A stretch of 8,017 bases of DNA from Acidimicrobiales bacterium (GCA_020439485.1 JAGQSP010000430.1:1-8017); one strand, 5' to 3'; positions 1-6,725 are shown, counted from the first letter of the stretch. The notes: generated from the letters alone by a model not told the origin. Made by a program: numbers and translations.

Positions 1-856
1 AGATCTGCTCGGTGATGATCGCGCCCGAGAAGATGCCGGGGATCGACAGCGTTATCAGGGTCACGACCGGGATGAGGCTGTTTCGCATCACATGGGTCAA
101 GACCACGCTGCGCTCGCCCACACCCTTCGCCCTGGCGGTGCGTACGAAGTCTGCTTGCAGGTTGTCGAGCACGGCGGCTCGGGTATAGCGGCTGAGGGCC
201 GCCGTATTGAACAGTGTCAACACCAGCACCGGCATGAAGAGCTGTTTGATCTGGATCCAGATACTGGTCCAACTGGTGAGCGAGACGTCGTGGGTCGAGT
301 CGTAGAACGAAGGGAACCAGTTGAGCTTGACGCTGAACACCACGATGGCCAGTAGGCCGGTGAAGAAGGTGGGCACCGAGAACCCGATCATGGTGACCAG
401 CGTGCCCAGGTTGTCGAACCACGAATATTGGCGATACGCCGAGTAGATGCCGATCGGAATCGCCAGCAGGGTTCCCATGAAGAAGGCGACGCCCATTACC
501 CACAGGGTCTGGGGCAGGCGTTGCCAGATGATGTCCATGGCCGGCGATCTCGACGACCAGGAAACTATTCGTGCGCGGTTCTCACAATCACCGATGCAGG
601 TTCCGGTGACGTCGGAAGCCAACTCGAGGGTCTCGTTGACCATCATGAGCTTGTTCCAGGCCCACCACTTCTGTGGGACCGGTTCGTCCAGACCCAAGTT
701 CTCGCGAATCTGCTCGCGGATTTCGGCCGGAACCGTGAGAGGAAGGTTGCTCGTGGGGTCGCCTGGTGCCAAGTCCAGGATCAAGAAGATGATCATGCTG
801 ATGGCGATCAGCGTCGGAATGGCGAAGAGCACCCTGCGAAGGATGTAGCGGCTCAT
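1..856 (-). CDS. ABC peptide-type importer permease, DppB/OppB-like (3' end beyond the window)
   Basis: Inner-membrane permease subunit of a peptide/nickel-class ABC importer; it would form the translocation path with a second permease and pass solute from the lipoprotein encoded just upstream. Only 285 codons are inside the window; family members are usually about 310-340 residues, so the last transmembrane segment is missing at the edge. The protein begins MSRYILRRVLFAIPTL. Hydrophobic segments lie near residues 10-29, 117-139, 150-176, 206-222 and 260-282. The EAA-type cytoplasmic loop that docks on the ATPases is clear at about 236-264 (DFVRTARAKG followed by the HVMRNSLIPV stretch). The ATG at 856 has a GGGGGA ribosome-binding sequence 5-6 nt upstream. 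The extracytoplasmic loop after helix 1 holds C87 and C91, a CX3C pair that is unusual here. Family is certain; the substrate cannot be read from sequence. Confidence 0.93.
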   Translation of the reverse strand, partial: MSRYILRRVLFAIPTLIAISMIIFLILDLAPGDPTSNLPLTVPAEIREQIRENLGLDEPVPQKWWAWNKLMMVNETLELASDVTGTCIGDCENRARIVSWSSRSPAMDIIWQRLPQTLWVMGVAFFMGTLLAIPIGIYSAYRQYSWFDNLGTLVTMIGFSVPTFFTGLLAIVVFSVKLNWFPSFYDSTHDVSLTSWTSIWIQIKQLFMPVLVLTLFNTAALSRYTRAAVLDNLQADFVRTARAKGVGERSVVLTHVMRNSLIPVVTLITLSIPGIFSGAIITEQI

Positions 857-897
857 CAGATCCCCCAAGAGCTGCGCAGACGGACAGGTCGGCCGGG

Positions 898-931
898 AAG
901 CCGGGCCCGACGATGGTGTCGGGCCCGGCTT
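898..931 (-). promoter_or_regulatory. Intercistronic stem-loop between binding-protein and permease genes
   Basis: Perfect 14-bp inverted repeat: AAGCCGGGCCCGAC at 898-911, a six-base loop, and GTCGGGCCCGGCTT at 918-931. It lies in the 97-nt gap after the binding-protein stop codon and before the permease start. In the direction of transcription it is followed by CCCGGCC rather than a T run, so it is not a canonical intrinsic terminator. Such hairpins after a binding-protein gene commonly protect the upstream message from 3' exonucleases or terminate part of the transcripts, giving more binding protein than permease. That role is inferred. Confidence 0.7.
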
Positions 932-953
932 TCACGGCATCAGGAAGGGTCGA

Positions 954-2837
954 TCAACCGGCGCGAGTCCAGTCTTCGACGTTCCAGTACTCGCTGTCCC
1001 AACCGTTGGGATCGCCATAGCCCTCGATGGTGTTCGAGATGCCAGACACGTTGCCACGGTGGATCAGGGGGATGATCGCGGTGTTCACCAGGATGTCGTT
1101 GGCCTGGATGACGAGGTCATCGAGGCCCGGGTCGTCGAGACCCGTCACGGCGATCTGGGCAATCAGGGCGTCATACTCATCGCTGGCGAGCCTCGGGATG
1201 TTGTCACCCGACCAGTTGTTGGACTCCTCAGGGATCTGCTCGGTGATCCAGCTCTTGAGGTAGCCACCGGCGTCGGGGCCGGTCGAACCGTTGGTGAACA
1301 TCTCGATATCGGTGAAGAAGCTCCAGATGTTGACCGGGCTGGCGCCGGTGCCGTCGAAGAACAGGCCTGCGTCCTCGTTCTTCATGTTGGCCTTGACACC
1401 GATCTCGGCCCAGTAGGTCTCGATCAGGGCCTGGTTCGACTGGCGCACCGCGTTGGTCGAGGTGACGAAGTCGAACTCGAGGTTGTCGCCGCCACCGGGC
1501 ATGTTGCGGATGCCGTCGCCGTCTGAGTCCTCGTAGCCAGCCTCATCGAGAAGGCGGTTGGCCTCGTCGATGTCCTGGGTGAGGCACCAGTCGTTGTTGG
1601 TGCTGTTCTGCGAGCCGACCGGCCACATGTTGCAGGTGGGCGCACCCGTGGGTCCGTAGCCGACCTCGACCAACTCGTCCCTGTTGATGGCGAGCGAAAG
1701 CGCGCGGTGCAGGGTCGGGTTGTCGAAGAAGAACGGGTTCGGGTTGGCCCCGCCGTCGTAATTCGACGGCGATGCATCATTGCGGTTGTTGGTCTGGTTC
1801 AGGTTGATGTGCTCGACGTTGGCCGTGAACGAGGTGACGATTCGGCCGTTGCCCGCGCCCTCCATGGGAAGAAGGATCTCGGGTGCAACCTGGAGGTTCC
1901 AGGCATAGTCGGCCTCGCCGATTTCGAGCACCGAGCGAGCCGAGGCCTCGGCGTCGCCGCCGCCCTGGATCACAACGCTGCCGAAGAACGGCTTACCTTC
2001 GCTGGCTCCGCGATAGTTCGGGTTGTAGTCGTAGACGACCACGTCCTCGGGGCGGAGTTCGGTGACCATGTATGGACCGGTGCCGATTGGCTTCAGGTTC
2101 TGGTCGGAGCAACCGAGTGCTGCCTCACCGACGCACGCCTCGAACTGCGCCCTCTGGAGGACCGGCGAGGTGTAGCCGACGAAGGGCTCGTACGGATAGG
2201 GCTTGGGGCCGTCGAAGGTGATCAACACCGTCAGGTCGTCGATCGCCTCGACACTGGTCACGCTGACGAAACCGCCGGACGAGCAGCCCGTGAGTTCGTT
2301 GGTGCAGTACTCCCAGCTGAACTGAACGTCGTCAGCGGTCAGCGGGGTGCCGTCCGACCACAGGACGCCCTCCTTCAGGGTCCAGGTGATGGTGGTGAGG
2401 TCCTCGGAGACACCACCGTTGGCAACGGTCGGAACCTCTGCCGCCAGGGCCGGGACAACGGTGCCATCGGGTGCGAACTCGGCCAGGGGCTCGAGAACGA
2501 GCGAGCCTGCGAGCAGGTCCTTGGTGCCGGTCGACAGGTAGGCGTTGGCCTGCGAGGGGGCCTGCCACTGCAGGATGGTCAGCTGACCACCCTGGCCGGC
2601 CATCATCGAGCTGCCGCCGTCGTCGGTGGAACCGCCATCATCGGTGGAACCGCCATCATCGGTGGAACCGCCATCATCGGTGGAACCGCCGTCGTCGGTC
2701 GATCCGCCATCATCGGTGCCGCCAGACGCCTCGGTGGTCGACGCGCCAGAGCTGCCGTCGTCGCCGTCCGAGTCGCCGCAAGCGGCTGCGATGAGTGCGA
2801 ACGCAAATAACAGCGCTAGCAATCGTTTCATTTGCAT
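954..2837 (-). CDS. ABC importer substrate-binding lipoprotein, family 5 (peptide/oligopeptide type)
   Basis: Membrane-anchored extracytoplasmic receptor that captures the solute and delivers it to the permease. The 627-residue protein starts with a lipoprotein signal (MQMKRLLALLFAFALIAAAC), with the lipidated cysteine at 20. A Gly/Ser/Thr/Asp linker with five GGSTDD repeats (about 44-77) follows, then a family 5 solute-binding domain from about 85 to the end. Recognisable landmarks are the WSDGTPLTADDV motif at 160-171, IGTGPY at 251-256 and the ALSLAINRDELV helix at 379-390. Six further cysteines fall in three close pairs (178/185, 235/243, 402/418), and a DSDGDG calcium-loop-like stretch sits at 437-442. 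I chose the ATG at 2837 because it gives the signal peptide and has a GGAGGGAG site 7 nt upstream; the open frame continues to 2960 but that would bury the signal. The ATG at 2831 is the alternative. Substrate class (peptides, or other family 5 ligands such as nickel or sugars) is not resolved. Confidence 0.95.
   Translation of the reverse strand: MQMKRLLALLFAFALIAAACGDSDGDDGSSGASTTEASGGTDDGGSTDDGGSTDDGGSTDDGGSTDDGGSTDDGGSSMMAGQGGQLTILQWQAPSQANAYLSTGTKDLLAGSLVLEPLAEFAPDGTVVPALAAEVPTVANGGVSEDLTTITWTLKEGVLWSDGTPLTADDVQFSWEYCTNELTGCSSGGFVSVTSVEAIDDLTVLITFDGPKPYPYEPFVGYTSPVLQRAQFEACVGEAALGCSDQNLKPIGTGPYMVTELRPEDVVVYDYNPNYRGASEGKPFFGSVVIQGGGDAEASARSVLEIGEADYAWNLQVAPEILLPMEGAGNGRIVTSFTANVEHINLNQTNNRNDASPSNYDGGANPNPFFFDNPTLHRALSLAINRDELVEVGYGPTGAPTCNMWPVGSQNSTNNDWCLTQDIDEANRLLDEAGYEDSDGDGIRNMPGGGDNLEFDFVTSTNAVRQSNQALIETYWAEIGVKANMKNEDAGLFFDGTGASPVNIWSFFTDIEMFTNGSTGPDAGGYLKSWITEQIPEESNNWSGDNIPRLASDEYDALIAQIAVTGLDDPGLDDLVIQANDILVNTAIIPLIHRGNVSGISNTIEGYGDPNGWDSEYWNVEDWTRAG
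2625..2714 (-). repeat. 18-bp in-frame tandem repeat encoding the GGSTDD linker
   Basis: Five consecutive 18-bp units (plus-strand form GGTGGAACCGCCATCATC), with partial units on both sides (about 2614-2624 and 2715-2723). The first three units are identical, the fourth and fifth differ by synonymous changes. The repeat encodes the flexible acidic linker between the lipid anchor and the folded domain of the binding protein. The unit is a multiple of three, so copy-number change would alter linker length without breaking the frame. Confidence 0.95.
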
Positions 2838-2844
2838 TGTGTTT

Positions 2845-2852
2845 CTCCCTCC
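2845..2852 (-). promoter_or_regulatory. Ribosome-binding site of the binding-protein gene
   Basis: GGAGGGAG on the minus strand, ending 7 nt before the ATG at 2837. It is the strongest Shine-Dalgarno match in the transporter operon and fits the high translation expected for a binding protein. It favours the ATG at 2837 over the one 6 nt further on. Confidence 0.75.
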
Positions 2853-2937
2853 ACCCGCGCAATGCACGGGCTTGATCGGATTGTTGCCGAGACCGGCCAC
2901 CAGTTGAGGTTTCGGCTCGACGAGAACTTGGCTGCCG

Positions 2938-3975
2938 TCACCAGCCCTCCTCGTGGGCAAAGTGACACGACACCCAGTGACCAGGCTTCACCTCGCGCCA
3001 CTCGGGCACTTCCGTGCGGCAGCGATCCTGTGCAGCCTGGCAGCGGGTGTGGAAGGTGCAACCCGAGGGCGGGTTGGCCGGGCTTGGAATATCGCCCTTC
3101 AAGACGATGCGCTCGCGCCTGGCCTCCACCTCGGGATCGGGCACGGGTACGGCCGAGTGAAGCGCTCGGGTATACGGGTGCAGAGGCTGGCTGTACAAGA
3201 CATCGCACTCGGCCAACTCGACGATGCGCCCCAAGTACATGACGGCGACGCGGTCGGCTATGTGGCGCACCATGCTCATGTCGTGCGAAATGAACAGGTA
3301 GCTCAGCGACAGCTCGTCTTGAAGGTGTTCCAGAAGGTTCGTCACCTGGGCCTGGATCGAGACGTCGAGGGCTGCGATGGGCTCGTCACAAACGATGAAG
3401 TCGGGGTTCAAAGCGATGGCCCTGGCGATGCCGATTCGCTGTCTCTGACCACCCGAGAACTCGTGTGGATAGCGGTTGGCGAATGAAGGGTGCAACCCGA
3501 CCATCTCGAGCAGGTCGTCGACGCGCCGATGCCGTTCGGAGCGCGAGCCCCTGCCATGCTCGAGCAGAGGCTCCTCGATGATCGATGCAACTGTCATTCG
3601 GGGATTCAGCGATGCGTGAGGGTTCTGGAACACCATCTGCATGCGCGTGCGCATACGCCGCATCTCAGAGCGCGACAATTCGGTCAGGTCGACACCGTCG
3701 AAATGCACGGAGCCACCGGTGGGTCGGTCGAGGTCGATCAGGGCCCGGCCGGTGGTCGACTTACCAGACCCGCTCTCGCCGACGAGCCCGAGCGTCTCGC
3801 CGCGATAGATGTCGAAGGTGACACCATCAACGGCCCGCACAGCCCCGACCTGGCGGCGGAACATTCCCTTGGTAATCGGGAAGTGTTTCTCGAGGTTCTT
3901 CACCGACACCAGCACCTGCGAATCGGTGGCGGCCTTTGATGTTTGGCGAACTGCCGTGTTCACAGCGTCATCCAT
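2938..3975 (-). CDS. ABC peptide-type importer ATP-binding protein, DppF/OppF-like
   Basis: Cytoplasmic ATPase that would pair with the ATPase encoded just upstream to power the importer. In the 345-residue product the Walker A GESGSGKS is at 66-73, the Q-loop glutamine at 117, the signature FSGGQ at 173-177, Walker B FIVCDE at 193-198 and the switch histidine at 231, so all catalytic parts are present. The D-loop region reads DEPIAALD instead of the usual DEPTSALD, a mild change. The C-terminal oligopeptide-transporter extension (from about 255) contains HPYTRAL and cysteines 306, 312, 319 and 337, spaced CX5CX6CX17C, the arrangement that binds a [4Fe-4S] cluster in some family members. The frame is open up to 4026, but the ATG at 3975 has a GGGGG site 6 nt upstream and overlaps the preceding stop by 8 nt (ATGGATGA), which indicates translational coupling. 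Confidence 0.95.
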   Translation of the reverse strand: MDDAVNTAVRQTSKAATDSQVLVSVKNLEKHFPITKGMFRRQVGAVRAVDGVTFDIYRGETLGLVGESGSGKSTTGRALIDLDRPTGGSVHFDGVDLTELSRSEMRRMRTRMQMVFQNPHASLNPRMTVASIIEEPLLEHGRGSRSERHRRVDDLLEMVGLHPSFANRYPHEFSGGQRQRIGIARAIALNPDFIVCDEPIAALDVSIQAQVTNLLEHLQDELSLSYLFISHDMSMVRHIADRVAVMYLGRIVELAECDVLYSQPLHPYTRALHSAVPVPDPEVEARRERIVLKGDIPSPANPPSGCTFHTRCQAAQDRCRTEVPEWREVKPGHWVSCHFAHEEGW

Positions 3976-5005
3976 CGGAAACCCCCGCAATGCTGACCGG
4001 CCGTTCGAAGCTGGAGCTATCGCCAACCTGCTGGCCTAGATCGAGCCAGCACGCAACCCGATGAGTCCCGCCGATGCTTTGCAACTCGGGCATTTCCGTG
4101 TGACACCGATCGAAGGCGTGAGGACACCGCGGAGCGAACGAACAACTCGATGGCTTGGCGGTGAGGTTCGGTGGCTGGCCCTTGATGCTGACGAGCTCTT
4201 GGCCCTTTTGATCCAGGCGGGGCAAGGAGCTGAGCAATCCCTGTGTGTATGGATGGCTGGGGTTGGCGTACAGCTCTCGCACCGCGGCGTCCTCGACGAT
4301 TCGTCCGCCGTACATGACCATGACCCGATCGACCAGACCAGCCACCACCGCCAGATCGTGGGTGATCCAGACCATCGCTGTGTTGAGGCGCTCCCTGAGG
4401 TCTCGAACGATCTCGATGATCTGGGCCTGAACCGTGACGTCGAGTGCCGTCGTGGGCTCGTCGGCGAACAGCAGCCGCGGTGAGCACGCCAGCGCGATGG
4501 CGATCATCACACGTTGACGCATGCCACCCGACAGCTCATGCGGAAACGACCTCAGGCGGCTGCGAGCATCTGGAATGCCGACCAGGGTCAACAACTCGGC
4601 CGCCCGCTCGAGAGCCTCGGCCTTGGTGGCACCCTTGTGCAGCCTCAACGGTTCGGCAATTTGACGGCCGATCGACAGCACCGGATTCAGCGACGTCATC
4701 GGGTCTTGGAACACGAAGCCGATCTCCGAGCCGCGCACCTCGCGAAGCTCGTCGAGGCCGATGTCGAGGAGGTCGCGCCCGTCGAAGGTCGCAGTGCCGG
4801 CGGCTATGCGGCCGGGCGGCATCGGGATCAGCCGCATCACCGACATCATGGTCACGCTCTTGCCAGAACCGCTCTCGCCGACCACTCCGACGAACTCGCC
4901 GGCCTTCAAGCTGAAGTCGACGCCGTTCACCGCGAACACTGTGCCGTCAGGCGTGTCGAACTCGACGGCGAGACCGCGAACGTCGAGAACCCGACCTTCG
5001 TCCAT
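3968..5005 (-). CDS. ABC peptide-type importer ATP-binding protein, DppD/OppD-like
   Basis: First recognised structural gene of the importer operon and the partner of the DppF-like ATPase. The 345-residue product has Walker A GESGSGKS at 43-50, the Q-loop glutamine at 100, signature LSGGM at 158-162, Walker B RLLFADE at 177-183 and the switch histidine at 216. The oligopeptide-type C-terminal extension has HPYTQGLL and cysteines 288, 294, 301 and 319 with CX5CX6CX17C spacing, as in [4Fe-4S]-bearing relatives. The start is ambiguous by one codon: an in-frame GTG (5006-5008) directly precedes the ATG at 5005. I prefer the ATG because it overlaps the stop of a short upstream ORF as TGATG; the GTG is slightly better spaced (8 nt) from the GGGGGA sequence. 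DppD/OppD versus DppF/OppF assignment rests on order and on LSGGM versus FSGGQ, so names are family-level. Confidence 0.95.
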   Translation of the reverse strand: MDEGRVLDVRGLAVEFDTPDGTVFAVNGVDFSLKAGEFVGVVGESGSGKSVTMMSVMRLIPMPPGRIAAGTATFDGRDLLDIGLDELREVRGSEIGFVFQDPMTSLNPVLSIGRQIAEPLRLHKGATKAEALERAAELLTLVGIPDARSRLRSFPHELSGGMRQRVMIAIALACSPRLLFADEPTTALDVTVQAQIIEIVRDLRERLNTAMVWITHDLAVVAGLVDRVMVMYGGRIVEDAAVRELYANPSHPYTQGLLSSLPRLDQKGQELVSIKGQPPNLTAKPSSCSFAPRCPHAFDRCHTEMPELQSIGGTHRVACWLDLGQQVGDSSSFERPVSIAGVSDG

Positions 5006-5049
5006 CACCCGCTGTATCCCCCGCCGCCCTGGTCGGTCGCCAATGCCAT
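5005..5049 (-). CDS. Possible 14-residue leader peptide ORF coupled to the importer operon
   Basis: Short ORF encoding MALATDQGGGGYSG, lying between the candidate promoter and the first ATPase gene. A GGGGGA sequence sits 6 nt before its ATG, and its TGA stop shares its A with the ATG of the downstream gene (TGATG), the classic arrangement for re-initiation. Six of fourteen residues are glycine, four of them consecutive. It could be a leader peptide that sets translation of the operon, or simply a chance ORF in GC-rich DNA; ORFs of this length are common by chance. No homologue is recognised. Confidence 0.28.
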   Translation of the reverse strand: MALATDQGGGGYSG

Positions 5050-5082
5050 TCCTCGTCCCCCGGTGAGTTAGTGCCGCAGGAT

Positions 5083-5111
5083 CCTATAACGCGGGCACGC
5101 CGGCGTGTCGA
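5083..5111 (-). promoter_or_regulatory. Candidate sigma70-like promoter of the importer operon
   Basis: On the minus strand, TCGACA (5106-5111; five of six match the -35 consensus TTGACA) is followed after exactly 17 nt by TATAGG (5083-5088). The overlapping TAGGAT also fits the actinobacterial -10 form TANNNT. It lies in the 96-nt gap between tpiA and the start of the leader ORF, so it would let the importer be transcribed independently of tpiA. Start-site mapping is lacking; this is a sequence match only. Confidence 0.5.
5096..5107. promoter_or_regulatory. 12-bp palindrome in the promoter spacer (candidate operator)
   Basis: CACGCCGGCGTG is perfectly self-complementary and lies within the spacer of the candidate importer promoter, touching its -35 box. 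This is a typical place for a repressor dimer to block RNA polymerase. No regulator gene is visible in the window, and 12-bp GC-rich palindromes can arise by chance, so the operator role is a guess. Confidence 0.3.
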
Positions 5112-5145
5112 CCAAACGTGTTAACGGTCTATTTCGACGAGCGAC

Positions 5146-5919
5146 TCACGAGTCGAGGTCGTATTGGACGATGCGAGCGAAACTGTTGGCCTCTAGAGCT
5201 GCTCCGCCTACCAGAGCGCCGTCGATGTCTGGGCGCGACAGCAGTTCCTTTGCATTCGTCGGCTTGACCGAACCGCCGTACTGAACACGCACCGAATCGC
5301 CCGCTCCGGACTTGATGTCGTCGACGACCCGGCGCACGTGAGCACACATGTCCTGGGCATCGTCAGAGGTTGCGGTGGCACCGGTACCTATGGCCCAGAT
5401 GGGCTCGTAGGCCACGACCAGACCGCCGAGTTGTTCGGCCGAGAGGCCTGCGAGGCTGGCACGCAACTGGGCCTCGACCACTGCCTCGTGCTGGTTGACA
5501 TCGCGCTGTTCGATGGTCTCGCCGACGCAGACGATGGGCGTCATCTCGTTCTTCAGAACGGCCTTGGCCTTCTTGTTGACTATCTCGTCGGACTCCCCGA
5601 ACAACTGGCGCCGCTCGCTGTGTCCGACGATGACATAAGCCACGTTGAGCTTCTGCAGCATCTCGGGCGAAACCTCGCCGGTAAAGGCGCCCTTGGGCTC
5701 GAAGTGCACGTTCTGGGCACCCAAGCCGATCTTCATTCGGTCGGCGTCGATGACGGTCTGAACAGATCGGATGTCGGTGAACGGCGGGTGCACCGTGACT
5801 TCGACGGCATCGAAGTCGTGCCCGTTCAACTCGTAGCTGAGCTTTTGGACCAACTGGATCGCCTCGAAATGATTGAGGTGCATCTTCCAGTTGCCACTTA
5901 CCAACATTCGCCTTGTCAC
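5146..5919 (-). CDS. tpiA: Triosephosphate isomerase
   Basis: Cytoplasmic glycolytic/gluconeogenic enzyme interconverting dihydroxyacetone phosphate and glyceraldehyde-3-phosphate. All key parts are visible in the 257-residue product (numbered from the GTG): GNWKM with the substrate-binding Asn10 and Lys12, catalytic His100 in VGHSERR, catalytic Glu172 in AYEPIWAIGTG, the lid loop that follows it, and the phosphate-binding YGGSV (214-218) and GGAAL (238-242). The GTG at 5919 is preferred because it gives MTRRMLVSGNWKM, restoring the first beta strand at the usual distance from GNWKM and a normal length; the ATG at 5907 would give 253 residues and a clipped strand. The frame is open further upstream to 6084 but that part overlaps the divergent acetyltransferase gene. 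No good ribosome-binding site precedes either start. Next to gap-pgk, but separated from them by an opposing gene. Confidence 0.95.
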   Translation of the reverse strand: MTRRMLVSGNWKMHLNHFEAIQLVQKLSYELNGHDFDAVEVTVHPPFTDIRSVQTVIDADRMKIGLGAQNVHFEPKGAFTGEVSPEMLQKLNVAYVIVGHSERRQLFGESDEIVNKKAKAVLKNEMTPIVCVGETIEQRDVNQHEAVVEAQLRASLAGLSAEQLGGLVVAYEPIWAIGTGATATSDDAQDMCAHVRRVVDDIKSGAGDSVRVQYGGSVKPTNAKELLSRPDIDGALVGGAALEANSFARIVQYDLDS

Positions 5920-5930
5920 AAGGCGAATGT
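5904..5930. promoter_or_regulatory. Perfect 27-bp inverted repeat over the tpiA start
   Basis: Arms of 13 bp, ACATTCGCCTTGT (5904-5916) and ACAAGGCGAATGT (5918-5930), flank a single central base with no mismatch. Both possible tpiA starts lie inside: the GTG (5917-5919) at the centre and the ATG (5905-5907) in one arm. The outer arm also overlaps a candidate tpiA -10 box. As DNA it is a convincing dimer-binding operator; as RNA it could fold into a 12-bp hairpin hiding the start codon. It lies in the short region between tpiA and the divergent acetyltransferase gene and could control both. Confidence 0.6.
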
Positions 5931-5931
5931 A
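5926..5931 (-). promoter_or_regulatory. Candidate -10 box of tpiA (possible leaderless start)
   Basis: TACATT on the minus strand fits TANNNT and ends 6 nt before the GTG at 5919, so transcription could begin at the start codon itself. This would explain why tpiA has no ribosome-binding site. No matching -35 box is seen, and the call rests on one degenerate hexamer. Confidence 0.3.
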
Positions 5932-5955
5932 GCGCCTACCGGGACACGCGGGCTT

Positions 5956-5961
5956 TATCGT
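5956..5961 (+). promoter_or_regulatory. Candidate -10 box of the acetyltransferase gene (possible leaderless start)
   Basis: TATCGT fits TANNNT and ends 7 nt before the ATG at 5969, placing the expected transcription start at or next to the A of the start codon. No Shine-Dalgarno sequence precedes this ATG, in keeping with a leaderless message. No clear -35 box is seen. Confidence 0.3.
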
Positions 5962-5968
5962 CGCTCCG

Positions 5969-6709
5969 ATGAAACGCCAACTGTTCCTGCAGGCCCTTGC
6001 CGAAAGCTGGCGGATCGACCCTGAGCTCTCCCAGAGCAAGGGTCGCACGATCGTCGCATGCGAGGACAGGCGCGACACCAACATCGCTTCCGGCTACGCC
6101 TTTGGTGAACACCTCGTGGTGCTGTGCGATCCGATCCACGCCGAAGCCCTCGAGCTGATACTGCCCGACACAGCGTGCACCGTCGAACAATGGCGCGCTG
6201 CGGCACAGCGGCGCGAGCTGGAACTAGTCGGCTCGGCCCGTTTGCTTCTGATCGACGACCAACGCCTCGATTGCGCACCGGACACTACGCCTGCGCTATC
6301 GAGCGGCTACGAGTTCGCGTCGCTCGACGCGGCAGCGCCCGAAAACCGGTCAGAGCTCGAGCGTCTGGTCGAGTCGTTGGGACCAGAAGCCGCCGACGAC
6401 GCCGAGATCGAACTCGACGACCCCGACCACCACGCCGTAGTCGTACGATTCGGCGGTGAACCCATCGCCTACGCCGGGGCCAAACCGTGGGGCGACATGG
6501 TGGGCTGGGGAGACATAGGCATCGCAGTATGTGCCGAGCACCGCCGAGCCGGAGTGGGCGCCGCGGCTGTGCGGACCCTTGTGGGCGAACTCCGCGACTC
6601 CCGAATCGAACCGCTATACCGGCACAACGACGACAACACCGCCTCGGCAGCCCTTGCTGACAGCGTCGGATTCGCAGCGGTCAGCCATCTGAGCGCCTAC
6701 CGGTTCTGA
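5969..6709 (+). CDS. GNAT-family N-acetyltransferase, substrate unknown
   Basis: 246-residue protein with a C-terminal GNAT domain that would transfer the acetyl group of acetyl-CoA to an unidentified amine. The acetyl-CoA-binding motif A lies at about 182-205: a beta strand DIGIAV, then EHRRAGVGAAAVRTLV, which contains the R-x-x-G-x-G/A pyrophosphate loop at 192-198. A later motif NTASAALADSVGFA (223-236) is the usual asparagine/GF element near the C terminus. The first 140 or so residues form a less conserved N-terminal domain that I do not recognise. It is the only plus-strand gene here and sits between pgk (convergent, 27 nt between stops) and tpiA (divergent). Whether it has anything to do with glycolysis, for example by lysine acetylation of enzymes, cannot be told; this kind of GNAT gene is often just a neighbour. 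The ATG at 5969 lacks a ribosome-binding site. Confidence 0.85.
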   Translation: MKRQLFLQALAESWRIDPELSQSKGRTIVACEDRRDTNIASGYAFGEHLVVLCDPIHAEALELILPDTACTVEQWRAAAQRRELELVGSARLLLIDDQRLDCAPDTTPALSSGYEFASLDAAAPENRSELERLVESLGPEAADDAEIELDDPDHHAVVVRFGGEPIAYAGAKPWGDMVGWGDIGIAVCAEHRRAGVGAAAVRTLVGELRDSRIEPLYRHNDDNTASAALADSVGFAAVSHLSAYRF

Positions 6710-6725
6710 TCGCGCCTCGATTCGG

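Noticed and set aside
2..16. 15-base identity with 1233-1247
   Set aside because: Both places encode ITEQI in unrelated proteins; with similar codon choice this is coincidence, not a repeat family.
588..935. 115-codon minus-strand frame starting inside the intercistronic hairpin
   Set aside because: It overlaps the permease N-terminal coding region in another frame and shows no recognisable features.
2614..2723. CRISPR-like array
   Set aside because: Units are directly adjacent with no spacers and encode a protein linker.
1707..2810. 367-codon open frame on the plus strand, antisense to the binding-protein gene
   Set aside because: It is a codon-bias shadow of a firmly identified gene; its GGTAII repeats are just the antisense of the GGSTDD linker, and it has no domain of its own.
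2838..2960. N-terminal extension of the binding protein to 2960
   Set aside because: It would place 41 hydrophilic residues ahead of an obvious lipoprotein signal and run into the preceding gene; the GGAGGGAG site supports 2837.
3976..4026. N-terminal extension of the DppF-like ATPase to 4026
   Set aside because: The ATG at 3975 has a better ribosome-binding site and a tight 8-nt overlap with the preceding gene.
5142..5155. CGACTC/GAGTCG hairpin at the tpiA stop codon as a terminator
   Set aside because: The stem is only about five usable base pairs and no T run follows, so termination cannot be claimed.
5920..6084. N-terminal extension of tpiA upstream of the GTG
   Set aside because: The extra residues match nothing in TpiA, overlap the divergent acetyltransferase gene and would make the protein far too long.
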